Notes: a model not told the origin generated them from the sequence alone. A DNA stretch of 64,000 bases from Methylorubrum salsuginis (GCF_900114375.1 NZ_FOSV01000024.1:1-64000), one strand, 5' to 3'; numbered from the stretch's first letter, positions 9,801 through 17,594 are shown. Made by a program: numbers and translations.

Positions 9801-9948
9801 CCAGCCCTTCGGCGGCACCGGTCTGTCCGGCACCGGCCCGAAGGCCGGCGGCCCGCATTACCTCACCCGCTTCGCCACCGAGCGGACGCTCACGGTCAAC
9901 ATGTCGGCCGCTGGCGGGAGCGTCGGGCTGCTCACCCTGGAGGGATGA
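6871..9948 (+). CDS. putA: bifunctional proline dehydrogenase / L-glutamate-gamma-semialdehyde dehydrogenase
   Basis: A 1025-aa enzyme oxidising proline to glutamate in two steps with FAD and NAD+. After an N-terminal arm (about 1-160), the proline dehydrogenase barrel carries RLVKGAYWDGE and the EFQRLHGMGEALY segment. The aldehyde dehydrogenase domain (about 540-980) carries SPWNFPLAIF, the general base Glu784 (AETGG) and nucleophile Cys818 (SAGQRCSALR). It lacks the N-terminal ribbon-helix-helix of E. coli PutA, so it should not repress its own gene; it is the short type found in alphaproteobacteria. No Lrp-like PutR regulator is adjacent. Its promoter is presumably within 6733-6870. Confidence 0.96.
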   Translation: MDSAPGPRFQAAYAPDDAALAETLLREAVLPPEAEPGVDALAADLIAAIRSEAGHGAVETLLQEYALTTREGLALMSLAEALLRVPDAATADRLIADKLREGDFAHHEVRSETGLAHAAAWALGLGARLVGVGDTPEATLAGLVGRLGRPAVRAAAHRAMRIMGGQFVLAEDIGAALRRAKAGPTDLRYSFDMLGEGARTADDAEAYRLSYARAIERIGREAGDAALPARPGISVKLSALHPRYAPTQRPRVMAELVPVVLDLARAARAHDLNFTVDAEEAERLELSLDVFTVVLADPSLAGWDGFGLAVQAYSKRCLPVIEHVAALARHHDRRLMVRLVKGAYWDGEVKAAQGQGLPDFPVFTRKPMTDLSYLAAARRLLAQRPRLFPQFATHNALTVASVLALAGDAAGFEFQRLHGMGEALYARLAAVRPGLGCRVYAPVGGHRELLAYLVRRLLENGANASFVARAADPTVPVARLLARPQALIETPALARHPKIPRPRDLFGPERRNSEGLAFGDRAAVEALRTGVARVTGPFAAAPILDGREVEGRTRTVASPIDGASLGTVTEADAAMAARAMDAAAHGFSDWAATPAETRAACLERAANAFEADRDTLLHLLQAEAGKTLDDAIAEWREAIDFLRYYAAEGRKLFAAPVALPGPAGEANTLALHGRGVFAAISPWNFPLAIFSGQIAAALMAGNAVVAKPAPQTPLVADRALRLLHGAGIPAGALHLVPGGPEAGAALIGHPALAGVVFTGSTATARAINRALAERDGAILPLIAETGGINAMIVDATALPEQVADDVVASAFRSAGQRCSALRLLLVQEDVAEGMIATLVGAARGLRLGDPRDLATDLGPVIDGQAKARLDAHIARMGREARTHLAGTAPSGLFVAPHIFEIGSVADLREEVFGPILHIVRYPVDGLERVIEEIRAAGYGLTLGIHSRIERTWTRIAAALPHGNVYVNRNMIGAVVGSQPFGGTGLSGTGPKAGGPHYLTRFATERTLTVNMSAAGGSVGLLTLEG

Positions 9949-9960
9949 CGGCCGGCGGCC

Positions 9961-10203
9961 TCAATCCTCGACGACCTTCGCGACCGGCCGGTCGCTGCCG
10001 TCGGCGGTCTCGTCGTGCCATTGGCCGCGACCGTCCTGATAGCGGATGCCCTCGGTCGAGCCCGGCACCTGCTGCTCGGCCGCCGCCGCCTGGGCGGCTT
10101 CCAGGGCCTCCTGCCGGCTCGGGAAGGTCTCGGAGAAGACGTCGCCGACCTTGTAGGCGAAGCCGCCATCATGCTCGACGATGTGGTAGGTGACCTCGGT
10201 CAT
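9961..10203 (-). CDS. DUF2188-like small protein
   Basis: An 80-aa soluble protein beginning VTYHIVEHDGGFAYKVGDVFSETFPSR when read from residue 4, followed by an Ala/Gln-rich helix and a GIRYQDGRGQWHDE strand pair. This resembles small DUF2188 proteins of about 70-80 aa (recalled family resemblance, not searched). Function unknown. The start is the ATG giving the family-like N-terminus; the longer open frame upstream has Arg-rich, non-protein-like composition. Convergent with putA, 12 nt apart. Confidence 0.7.
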   Translation of the reverse strand: MTEVTYHIVEHDGGFAYKVGDVFSETFPSRQEALEAAQAAAAEQQVPGSTEGIRYQDGRGQWHDETADGSDRPVAKVVED

Positions 10204-10306
10204 CGGTTCGAAATCTCGCTGGATCCGCAAAATGTGTCGGATCGCGAACCGATGGCGGTGGCGGTGGTTCCGCCGCCGCGCGCTCCGGCACCGGGATGGT
10301 GAACGG

Positions 10307-10534
10307 TCAATGCCGGGTCGGCGGACGCTGCGGCAGGCGTTCCACCGCGGCGCGACAGCCGGCGATGAGCGAGCCGCGCACATCCTCCGGGTCGAAGCCT
10401 GGCCCCTCGGGAAAGGCCAGGAGGTGGGCTTCCGCTGCCCCCTCGGGTCGGATGCGGGCGAGCCAGCCCTCGGGCGTGCGCTCGAAGCGGACCTCGTAGA
10501 GGATGCCGTCGTGCTCGAAGCTGTGCGGGTCCAT
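10307..10534 (-). CDS. small hypothetical protein
   Basis: A 75-aa protein. The first 35 residues look like an antiparallel strand pair (FEHDGILYEVRFERTPEGWLARIRP) followed by an acidic helix. No signal peptide or known motif. It lies 103 nt upstream of the DUF2188-like gene on the same strand and could share its transcript. AAGG lies upstream of the ATG. Function unknown. Confidence 0.55.
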   Translation of the reverse strand: MDPHSFEHDGILYEVRFERTPEGWLARIRPEGAAEAHLLAFPEGPGFDPEDVRGSLIAGCRAAVERLPQRPPTRH

Positions 10535-10699
10535 TCATCGCGCCTTTGCGTCACGCCGACGGCGGCGCCGGCTGTCGCCATGTAGGAAGCCGCCCTATCC
10601 TGGCGCGAGAGTTGGCGGCATGTCCGCATCGTCTTTCTCGAAAAAGCCGGCGGTCACCTTTCGGGACGATGCTCCGGCCGTCACGGAACACGGATCGTC

Positions 10700-10918
10700 A
10701 TGCGCCCCACGCTTCTCCTGCTCGTGCTCAGTGCCGGCCTGTCCGCCTCGCCCTGCGTCGGCCAGGGCGCGCCGCCCAATCCCTTCGCCTCGAACTACCC
10801 GTCGGCGCCGCCCAGCCTGGAACAGGCGGAGCGCGCCCGCGTGCGACAGGCGCGGCCCCGAACGCCGCGGCACGGCGAGCGGGGGCCGATCCCGCCCGCG
10901 CCGATCCCCAATCGCTGA
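10700..10918 (+). CDS. small secreted Pro/Arg-rich protein
   Basis: A 72-aa protein with an apparent signal peptide (MRPTLLLLVLSAGLSASPCVGQG) and a short Pro/Arg-rich tail. It has no domain. The stop (10916-10918) directly abuts the stop of the convergent glutathione peroxidase gene with no spacer. A clear ribosome-binding site is lacking, so this could be a chance frame. Confidence 0.45.
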   Translation: MRPTLLLLVLSAGLSASPCVGQGAPPNPFASNYPSAPPSLEQAERARVRQARPRTPRHGERGPIPPAPIPNR

Positions 10919-11470
10919 TCACGCCGAGCCGAGTTCGGCCACGATGGCGCTGACGATGCGGGGGTCGTTCGGCTCGATCTGCGTCGCGAAGGCGGCACGC
11001 AGGTCGCCGTCGCGGCCGACCAGATACTTGTGGAAGTTCCATTGCGGGGTCTGGCCCGGCTTCCGCTCCGCCGCCCAGCGGTAGAACGGATGGGCCGTGG
11101 GGCCGCGCACATGGGTCTTTTCGACCACCGGGAAGGTCACGCCGTGGTTCTTCTTGGCCGCCTCGGCGATGGCCACGCCGTCGAGGGGTTCCTGATTGCC
11201 GAAATCCGGCGAGGGGACCGCGATCACCGTGAGCCCACGGGGCCCGAAGCGGGTCCACAGCCCCTCCAGCCCGGAAAACTGCCCGGCATAGCCGCAGGCG
11301 GTGGCGGTGTTGACCACGAGGATCGGTTTGCCGGCATAGTCGGCGAGCGGCAGGGTGCCGCCGCCGGGTTTCTCGAAGGAGAAGGTCTCCGCCTTCACCT
11401 CCGAGGCGCGGGCGGCGCCGACCGCGGTGACGGCCAGCATCGCGAGACAATCGCGACGACGAATCAGCAT
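10919..11470 (-). CDS. glutathione peroxidase family protein with Tat-like signal
   Basis: A 183-aa thiol peroxidase. Residues 1-28 form a signal peptide with a twin-arginine look (IRRRDCLAMLAVTAVG), implying export to the periplasm. The peroxidatic residue is Cys59 in NTATACGYAGQF; the Gln of the catalytic tetrad is in GNQEP and the Trp/Asn in WNFHKYLV. It is a Cys, not selenocysteine, form. Bacterial Cys-type members often use thioredoxin rather than glutathione. Classical GPx is usually cytoplasmic in bacteria, so the leader is notable. The start was chosen from that leader. Confidence 0.88.
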   Translation of the reverse strand: MLIRRRDCLAMLAVTAVGAARASEVKAETFSFEKPGGGTLPLADYAGKPILVVNTATACGYAGQFSGLEGLWTRFGPRGLTVIAVPSPDFGNQEPLDGVAIAEAAKKNHGVTFPVVEKTHVRGPTAHPFYRWAAERKPGQTPQWNFHKYLVGRDGDLRAAFATQIEPNDPRIVSAIVAELGSA

Positions 11471-11553
11471 CGAAAGCCTCCGGAACAGGGATTTGTCTCG
11501 GAGGCTGCCACAATTCGGGCCGTCCGCCCTACGGTTCGGATCGTCGCGGGGCG

Positions 11554-12021
11554 TCAGTTCGTCCGGGCCGCCAGAGCCTCGCGCACGGAGCGGGCCAGCG
11601 CGGTCTCGTCGCCGCCGACCGGCAGGGCGACGACATGCGGTGGAACCGCATCGAAGCCGTCGAAGGCCGCCGAATCGCCCGAGAACACGATGCCGAGATT
11701 GGGGCGCAGCGCCCGAGCCTCTTCGGCGAGGCGGGAGCAGCAGAGCGACCCGCGCAGATCCGCATCGGTGACGAGGACGTCGACGGGCAGGCCGAGCACG
11801 AGGACGGTGAGGGCATCGACCGCCGAATCGACCGTGGTGGCGTTGAAGCCGGCGCGGCGGACCTGCGCACCGATCTCGTCCCGCCATTGCTTGCGCCGGC
11901 CGGCGACGAGAACCTGGATGCCGTAGCAGCTTCGCTGCGCAGCCGCATCGCCGAGCGGGCGTGCGGCGCCGGCCGCAGCCTGAAAAGTTCCTTTTGCAGC
12001 AATGTCCTGATTGCTTCGCAT
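11554..12021 (-). CDS. receiver-like (response-regulator fold) protein
   Basis: A 155-aa protein. From about residue 33 it follows the receiver-domain pattern: a strand (IQVLVAGRR), helix, a strand ending in VDVLVTDADL where the phospho-acceptor Asp would lie, IVFSGDS for the fourth strand, and a terminal helix. The paired acidic residues normally found after the first strand are absent, so it may be a degenerate receiver that is not phosphorylated in the usual way. No output domain and no adjacent kinase. GAGGG supports the ATG. Confidence 0.6.
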   Translation of the reverse strand: MRSNQDIAAKGTFQAAAGAARPLGDAAAQRSCYGIQVLVAGRRKQWRDEIGAQVRRAGFNATTVDSAVDALTVLVLGLPVDVLVTDADLRGSLCCSRLAEEARALRPNLGIVFSGDSAAFDGFDAVPPHVVALPVGGDETALARSVREALAARTN

Positions 12022-12277
12022 GCCCTCAGATTAACAGATGAACCCCGAGGTTCAAGCGGTTCCAGAGTGCATTGCAAAAACCCATCGACAGGAGAGTTCG
12101 TTTCCCGGGCCGCAGCGTGGCGCCGTGTTGACGCCGGGCGCCGGCGGCGCAACAGAACGCGGCCCCCCGACACCGTCTTTCGGGGCTCCACAGCGGGGTT
12201 CATGGCGCTGTCGCGTTCGCATGCGACGGCGCCGCCTTTCGTATCCCCGCCGTGGCCAGACCGGAGCCGCTCGAACG

Positions 12278-13522
12278 ATGTCCTCCACGCAAATCTCGCC
12301 GCTTGCGCCCGCGACCCAGCCGTCGCTGCCGGAGATCGCGGGCGTGCGCCTCGCCACGGCGCAGGCCGGCATCCGCTACAAGGGCCGCACCGACGTGCTC
12401 TACGTCGCGCTCGACGAGGGAACTCAGGTGGCCGGCGTGTTCACCCGCTCGCGCTGCCCCTCGGCGCCGGTGGATTGGTGCCGCGCCGCGCTGGAGGCCA
12501 AGGCCGGCGCCCGCGCTCTGGTGGTCAATTCCGGCAACGCCAACGCCTTCACCGGGCTCAAAGGCCGCGAGGCGGTGACGCTGACGGCGCAGATCGCCGG
12601 CCGGGCCGCCGATTGCGCACCGGAAGCCGTGATGATCGCCTCGACCGGCGTGATCGGCGAGCCCCTGGACGCCACCAAGTTCGAGGGCGTGCTGGCCGAT
12701 TGCGCCGCCCGCGCCGTGCCGGGCGCCGCAGCCTGGAGCGAGGCCGCCCAAGCGATCATGACGACGGACACCTTCCCGAAGCTCGCGACCCGCAAAGCCG
12801 AGATCGCGGGGCAGACGGTGACGATCAACGGCATCGCCAAGGGGGCGGGCATGATCGCCCCCGACATGGCGACGATGCTGTCCTTCGTCTTCACCGACGC
12901 CGCGCTGCCGCAGGCGGTCTTGCAGGAGCTGCTGAGCGCGGGCACCAAGACCTCGTTCAACTGCGTCACCGTCGACGGCGACACCTCGACCTCGGACACG
13001 CTGCTGCTGTTCGCCACCGGTGCCGCGGACACCGAGGCGGTCGAGCGCGCCGACGATCCGCGCCTGGAAAACTTCCGGGCGGCGCTCGACGATCTGTTGA
13101 TCGAGCTGGCCCAGCTCGTCGCCCGCGACGGCGAGGGCGCGCGCAAGCTCGTCACCGTACGGGTCGAGGGCGCGGAGAGCGACGCCTCCGCCCACCGGAT
13201 CGCGATGTCGATCGCCAACTCGCCGCTGGTGAAGACCGCGGTGGCGGGCGAGGACGCCAATTGGGGCCGCGTCGTCATGGCGGTGGGCAAGGCCGGCGAG
13301 CCCGCCGACCGCGACCGCCTCGCGATCTGGTTCGGCGACGTGCGCGTGGCGGTCCAGGGCGCGCGCGATCCGGCCTATAGCGAGGAGGCGGCCAGCGCCG
13401 TGATGCGCGAGGCCGAGATCACCGTGCGGGTCGATCTCGGCCTCGGCCAGGGTACGGCGCGGGTCTGGACCTGCGACCTCACCAAGGCCTACGTCGAGAT
13501 CAACGGAGATTACCGCTCGTGA
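12278..13522 (+). CDS. argJ: bifunctional glutamate N-acetyltransferase / ornithine acetyltransferase
   Basis: A 414-aa enzyme of the cyclic arginine pathway, moving acetyl from N-acetylornithine to glutamate. The autoproteolysis site is intact: KGAGMIAPDMATMLSF with nucleophile Thr199, at which the precursor splits into alpha and beta chains. Also seen are NSGNANAFTG near the start, the oxyanion segment STGVIG, and the conserved C-terminus YVEINGDYRS. The start at 12278 gives the normal family length; the upstream extension is not protein-like. Its stop overlaps the next gene's GTG by 4 nt. Confidence 0.97.
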   Translation: MSSTQISPLAPATQPSLPEIAGVRLATAQAGIRYKGRTDVLYVALDEGTQVAGVFTRSRCPSAPVDWCRAALEAKAGARALVVNSGNANAFTGLKGREAVTLTAQIAGRAADCAPEAVMIASTGVIGEPLDATKFEGVLADCAARAVPGAAAWSEAAQAIMTTDTFPKLATRKAEIAGQTVTINGIAKGAGMIAPDMATMLSFVFTDAALPQAVLQELLSAGTKTSFNCVTVDGDTSTSDTLLLFATGAADTEAVERADDPRLENFRAALDDLLIELAQLVARDGEGARKLVTVRVEGAESDASAHRIAMSIANSPLVKTAVAGEDANWGRVVMAVGKAGEPADRDRLAIWFGDVRVAVQGARDPAYSEEAASAVMREAEITVRVDLGLGQGTARVWTCDLTKAYVEINGDYRS

Positions 13523-14229
13523 AATACGCCCTCGCCGCCGCGCTGCTGCTCGTTCTCGCCGTCCCGGCCGCCGCCGACGACGAGGGCCGCATCCGCGTCA
13601 TCGGCCGGGCCTCCTCCGAGCGGGCGCCGGACTTCGCCTCCATCGAGGTCGGGGTCGAGAGCCGGGGTGCCACCCCGGCCGCGGCGCTCGACGCCGCGAG
13701 CCGGGCCGCGAAGGGCGTGATGGCGACCGCCAAGGAAATGGGCGTGCCGGAGGCCGATATCGGCACGACCTCGCTCACGCTCCAGGCCCGCACCAAGCAG
13801 GTCGGTCAGCCCGACGGCAATGTGCGCGAGGTGCCCGACGGCTACACCGCAGGCAACCTCGTGCGGGTGCGCCTGGCCGAGATGGGCAAGCTCGGCGAGC
13901 TCCTGCGCCAGGCGCTCGATTCGGGCGCCAACCGGATCAACGGCATCGCCTTCGGCCTGCGCGATCCGGCGGCGGCCGAGGCCGACGTGCAGAGCGCGGC
14001 GATGAAGGATGCCCGCGCCCAGGCCGAGCGTCTCGCGGAGGCCGCGGGCGTGCGGCTCGGGGCCGCCATCGCCATTACGTCGCCGCCGCGGAGCGAAGGC
14101 GCCCGGCCCATGCCCTACGCGATGGCGGCGAGGGCCGCCGCGCCGAAGGGGCGGACCGCGGTGCCGATCGAGGCCGGCAGCATCGAGACGGCGGCGGAAG
14201 TCGAAGCCGTGTTCGCGATTGCCCGATGA
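13519..14229 (+). CDS. SIMPL (DUF541) domain periplasmic protein
   Basis: A 236-aa protein with signal peptide (residues 1-19, ending AAAD) and a SIMPL domain: RIRVIGRASSERAPDFASIEVGVESRG, then SLTLQARTKQ and GYTAGNLVRVRL. The family is exported, has been linked to outer-membrane and stress phenotypes, and has no agreed biochemical role. Translation starts at a GTG sharing 4 nt with the argJ stop (GTGA), and its own stop overlaps mutT (ATGA), so the three genes are translationally coupled. Confidence 0.87.
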   Translation: MKYALAAALLLVLAVPAAADDEGRIRVIGRASSERAPDFASIEVGVESRGATPAAALDAASRAAKGVMATAKEMGVPEADIGTTSLTLQARTKQVGQPDGNVREVPDGYTAGNLVRVRLAEMGKLGELLRQALDSGANRINGIAFGLRDPAAAEADVQSAAMKDARAQAERLAEAAGVRLGAAIAITSPPRSEGARPMPYAMAARAAAPKGRTAVPIEAGSIETAAEVEAVFAIAR

Positions 14230-14645
14230 GCGCCGCCCCGATGAGGCTCGTGCTCGTCGTCGCGGCGGCGCTCGTCGATGCCGACGGGCGCGTGCTGATG
14301 GCGCAACGGCCGGAGGGCAAGGCGCTCGCCGGCCTGTGGGAGTTTCCCGGCGGCAAGGTCGAGCCGGGGGAGCGGCCGGAAGAGACGCTGATCCGCGAAC
14401 TGGCGGAAGAACTCGGCATCGAGGTGCGCGAGCCCTGCCTCGCGCCCCTCACCTTCGCCAGCCATGCCTACCCGGATTTCCACCTCCTGATGCCGCTCTA
14501 CATCTGTCGGCGCTGGGAAGGGATTCCGCAGTCGCGCGAGGGGCAGGCCCTGCGCTGGCAACGTCCGGGGGCCTTGCGCGACCTGCCGATGCCGCCGGCC
14601 GACCTGCCGCTGATCCCCTTCCTGATCGATCTGCTCGGCCCCTGA
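14226..14645 (+). CDS. mutT: MutT-type Nudix hydrolase (8-oxo-dGTP diphosphatase)
   Basis: A 139-aa enzyme that hydrolyses oxidised dGTP and so prevents A-to-C transversions. The Nudix box is complete: GGKVEPGERPEETLIRELAE followed by ELGI. The ALAGLWEFPGGK segment before it is the MutT-type nucleotide-binding pattern. The ATG overlaps the previous stop. Pairing of argJ with mutT is frequent in alphaproteobacteria. An 8-oxo-dGTP substrate is inferred from family. Confidence 0.92.
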   Translation: MSAAPMRLVLVVAAALVDADGRVLMAQRPEGKALAGLWEFPGGKVEPGERPEETLIRELAEELGIEVREPCLAPLTFASHAYPDFHLLMPLYICRRWEGIPQSREGQALRWQRPGALRDLPMPPADLPLIPFLIDLLGP

Positions 14646-14667
14646 CGGGCCGATAGGGAACGGGATC

Positions 14668-16224
14668 ATGGCGAGACGGGTGAAGGCAGCCGCGGATTCC
14701 GAAAAGACGCCCGCCGGCAAGAAGCCGGCTGCCGAGAAATCCGTGGCGAAGCCGCGCAAGTCGCGCAGCACCGTCCCCTCGCCCGAGACGCTTTCGGCCC
14801 TGAGTTCCGAGCGGCTGATCGCCCTGATCCTCGAAGAGGTCGGCCAAAGCCCGGCGTTCAAGAAGCGGGTCACCGCAGCGCTCGCCGCCCTGCAGGGGCC
14901 GGACACGGTGGCGGCGGTGATCGATCGGCGCCTCGCGGCGCTGGAAAAGGCCCGCGGCTTCATCGACTGGCAGAAGCGCAAGGCTTTTGCGGCCGACCTC
15001 GACGCCACGGTCACGACCATGCTGTCCGACCTGAAGCCGCTCGATGCCGGCATGGCGCTCGACCGGCTGATGCGCTTCCTCGGGACCGCCGACACCACCC
15101 TGGAGCGGGTCGACGATTCGAGCGGGCAGGTCCACGCCGTCTACGAGACCGCCGCGGAGGCCGCCGTGGGCGTCGCCGTGACGCTGCCGCCGGACACCGT
15201 CGAAGCCTTCGCGACGCGTCTCGTCGGCGGGCTTGCCGGGGACGGTTACGGTTTCCTCGGGGGCGTCCTCGACGCCCTCGTGCCGCAATTGCCGAAATCC
15301 GCCCTCTCTCGCTTCGATGCGGTGCTGGCCGAGGCCTTGGACGCCCTGCCCAAAACGACGGCGAAAGCCGGACGCGACCCCTTCGGGGGCGGCGAGGCCG
15401 AGTGGGAGCGCCGCTATCACCGCCTGCGCCTCGGCAAGCTGCGCCAGGCGGTGGCCGATGCCCGCGGCGACGTCGATGCCTTCATCGCCCTCGAGACCAG
15501 GAACGCGCCCGACCGACCGGACGTCGCGGCGGTGGCCGAGCGCCTCCTGGAGGCGGGCCGCCCCGAGGAGGCACTCGACTGGGTGCGCCGCACGCCGAAG
15601 CAGGATGCCCGCACCGTCACCATCGAGACGCTGCTCGAAGGCGCGATCGCGCTCGGCGGTCCCGCGCGCGACCGAACCGCGCTGGAAACCCGTATCCTCG
15701 ACGCCCTCGGACGCAAGGACGAGGCGCAGGCGCTTCGCTGGGCCCGGTTCGAGCAGACCCTCGATCCGCAGAGCTTACGCGACTACCTCGCCAAGCTCCC
15801 GGATTTCGAGGACGAGGAGGCTTTGGAGCGCGCCTTCGAACTGGCGGAGCAGCGCAAGGACCCGCATTTCGGACTCTACTTCCTGATCGGCTGGCCGAAT
15901 CTCGACCGGGCCGCCCGGCTGGTGCTGGCGCGGCGCCGGGAATGGTCGGGCCGCAACTGGGAGGTGCTGGCGCCGGCCGCCGATGCGCTCGCGCCGGATC
16001 ATCCGCTGGCCGCGAGCCTTCTCTACCGGGCGCTGATCGACGACATCCTGGAGCGCGCCCGCTCCAACGCCTATGGCCATGCCGCCCGCGACCTCGCCAA
16101 GCTCGCGACGCTGGCCGAGGAGGTGGAGCCGGGCCGCCTCGATCCGGACCACGCGGCCTACATCGCGGGCCTGCGCAAGCAGCACGGGCGGAAATACGGG
16201 TTCTGGCAGCTGGTAGAGAAGTAG
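14668..16224 (+). CDS. DUF6880 family protein
   Basis: A 518-aa cytoplasmic protein. The first 35 residues are a Lys/Ala/Pro-rich tail (GKKPAAEK, KPRKSRS) that may bind nucleic acid. The remainder is all helical with TPR-like stretches (RPEEALDWVRRTPKQDARTV, QALRWARFEQTLDPQSLRDY) and ends HAAYIAGLRKQHGRKYGFWQ, the conserved DUF6880 C-terminus. Function unknown. It starts 22 nt after mutT on the same strand, so it may be the last gene of the argJ operon. Confidence 0.82.
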   Translation: MARRVKAAADSEKTPAGKKPAAEKSVAKPRKSRSTVPSPETLSALSSERLIALILEEVGQSPAFKKRVTAALAALQGPDTVAAVIDRRLAALEKARGFIDWQKRKAFAADLDATVTTMLSDLKPLDAGMALDRLMRFLGTADTTLERVDDSSGQVHAVYETAAEAAVGVAVTLPPDTVEAFATRLVGGLAGDGYGFLGGVLDALVPQLPKSALSRFDAVLAEALDALPKTTAKAGRDPFGGGEAEWERRYHRLRLGKLRQAVADARGDVDAFIALETRNAPDRPDVAAVAERLLEAGRPEEALDWVRRTPKQDARTVTIETLLEGAIALGGPARDRTALETRILDALGRKDEAQALRWARFEQTLDPQSLRDYLAKLPDFEDEEALERAFELAEQRKDPHFGLYFLIGWPNLDRAARLVLARRREWSGRNWEVLAPAADALAPDHPLAASLLYRALIDDILERARSNAYGHAARDLAKLATLAEEVEPGRLDPDHAAYIAGLRKQHGRKYGFWQLVEK

Positions 16225-16231
16225 GCGGTCG

Positions 16232-16289
16232 ATACCAAGCGGCACGCAACAGGACCGAGGGTCCTGTTGCGGGCGTCCGGCGGACGCCC
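16232..16289 (-). repeat. 58-nt double-hairpin intergenic repeat, copy 1
   Basis: Contains ATACCAAGCGGCACG (16232-16246), a perfect 11-bp hairpin (16246-16256 with 16260-16270, loop GAG) and an 8-bp hairpin (16271-16278 with 16282-16289). The reverse complement aligns without gaps to 36766-36823 with 50 of 58 identities. It lies between convergent genes and could also act as a terminator. Confidence 0.8.
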
Positions 16290-16356
16290 GCCGCCCCGCA
16301 GTCGCGGGGGCAATCGACGATGAGTCGGGATCATCGCCGATCGGTATGAGACGGAT

Positions 16357-16701
16357 CTACGCCTCGATCGCCTCGACCCGATCCGGATAGAACGCCAGAT
16401 GGCGCCGGATGCGTGCCACCGCCGGAAACGGGTTCTCGTAGGACCACGCCGCCGCCGGGCCGCCCGCGACATCGAAGTAGCTCGCCTCGCCCTTGTAGGG
16501 GCAATGCGTGCGCTGCGGGTTGGCCCGGAGCGCATCGGCCGCCACGTCCTCGCGGGGGATGTAGAAGACCGGCGGATAGGTCGCCTCGCGCAGGACCAGG
16601 GCTCGCGCGCTCTCGGCGACGACGCGGCCGCCCGCGCGCACCCGCACGGTCCCCTCGTGCGGCGTGATCGTGATCGGATGGGTGGGGCCGGGCTCCTTCA
16701 T
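16357..16701 (-). CDS. DUF427 domain protein
   Basis: A 114-aa single-domain protein: TPHEGTVRVRAGGRVVAES, an ARALVLREATYPPVFYIPRE segment, and THCPYKGEASYFDV, which is the DUF427 signature. The function of the family is unsettled. The stop of the methyltransferase upstream overlaps its ATG by 4 nt, so the two are translationally coupled. Confidence 0.88.
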   Translation of the reverse strand: MKEPGPTHPITITPHEGTVRVRAGGRVVAESARALVLREATYPPVFYIPREDVAADALRANPQRTHCPYKGEASYFDVAGGPAAAWSYENPFPAVARIRRHLAFYPDRVEAIEA

Positions 16702-17594
16702 CGCGTTTCTCCGGTGTCGGGCGTCAGCCGATGCTCGGCGGTGCCGAGGGCCTCGGCGAGGCGGGTCTGGGCGCTGCCGGGGCGCAGCGGCTTCTGCTGG
16801 CTCTCGTGCGGCACCCAGCCGGAGAACCACAGAACCTCGAAGGTCGCCCGCACCCGCCCGTCCGGATCGGAAAAGCGCTCGGCGTAGATCGCGGCGGCGC
16901 GCATCAGGGTGGCGCGGCGAAGCGGGGTGCGGCGGCGGTCGGTCAGCGCGTTGGTCAGCCCCATGGCGCGCAGGTCGCGCATCAGCGCGAACGGGTCGGC
17001 ATAGCGCACGCGGATCGTGTCGGCATCGACCACCGGCAGCGCGAAACCCGCCCTCTGCAACAGGCCGCCGAGGTCGCGCAGCTCCGCGAACGGCGCCACC
17101 CGCGGGCTCACCCCACCCTCGGTCTCGCTCTCGGCCTGGAGGAAGGCGTGGCGCAATTCGGTGAGCGTGGCGCCGCCCAGCAGGCAGCCGAGGAGCAGGC
17201 CGTCGGCTTTCAACGCCCGGCGCAGCTGCACCAGCACGCCCGGCAGATCGTTGACGTGATGGAGTGCGAGCGCGGAGACCGCGAGATCGAAGCCCGCGCC
17301 CGCCTCGAAGGGCAGGGCCTCGGCATCGCCGACGCAATCGGCCCCCGTCTCCGGCAGGGGGCTCAGCCGCACCAGCCGTCCGACGCGCCCCGAGCCGCGC
17401 AGGCGCTCGGCCAGGGCCGGCACCGGGCTGGCGAGATCGAGCGCCAGCGGAAACGGCCGGGTCACCGCCGCGAGCCGATCCTCGACATCGTCGAGGACGC
17501 GTTCCATCAGGAAACCGGCATAGCCTCGGGCTCGTGCGCGGGCGAGGCGGCGCCGGATCAGGGCGGTGTCGAACAGGGGCGTCGGATCGCTCAT
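16698..17594 (-). CDS. class I SAM-dependent methyltransferase, BioC/NDUFAF5-like
   Basis: A 298-aa protein with the N-terminal LFDTALIRRRLARAR and FLMERVLDDVEDRL found in NDUFAF5/BioC-like proteins, a weak SAM-binding segment (ALDLASPVPALAERL), then FDLAVSALALHHVNDLPGVL and the DGLLLGCLLGGATLTELR motif. The mitochondrial homologue assists complex I assembly by hydroxylating an arginine on NDUFS7; BioC methylates malonyl-ACP. Lack of bio genes nearby favours the NDUFAF5-like role. The glycine-rich loop is atypical. The start is chosen at MSDPTPLFD. Confidence 0.83.
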   Translation of the reverse strand: MSDPTPLFDTALIRRRLARARARGYAGFLMERVLDDVEDRLAAVTRPFPLALDLASPVPALAERLRGSGRVGRLVRLSPLPETGADCVGDAEALPFEAGAGFDLAVSALALHHVNDLPGVLVQLRRALKADGLLLGCLLGGATLTELRHAFLQAESETEGGVSPRVAPFAELRDLGGLLQRAGFALPVVDADTIRVRYADPFALMRDLRAMGLTNALTDRRRTPLRRATLMRAAAIYAERFSDPDGRVRATFEVLWFSGWVPHESQQKPLRPGSAQTRLAEALGTAEHRLTPDTGETR

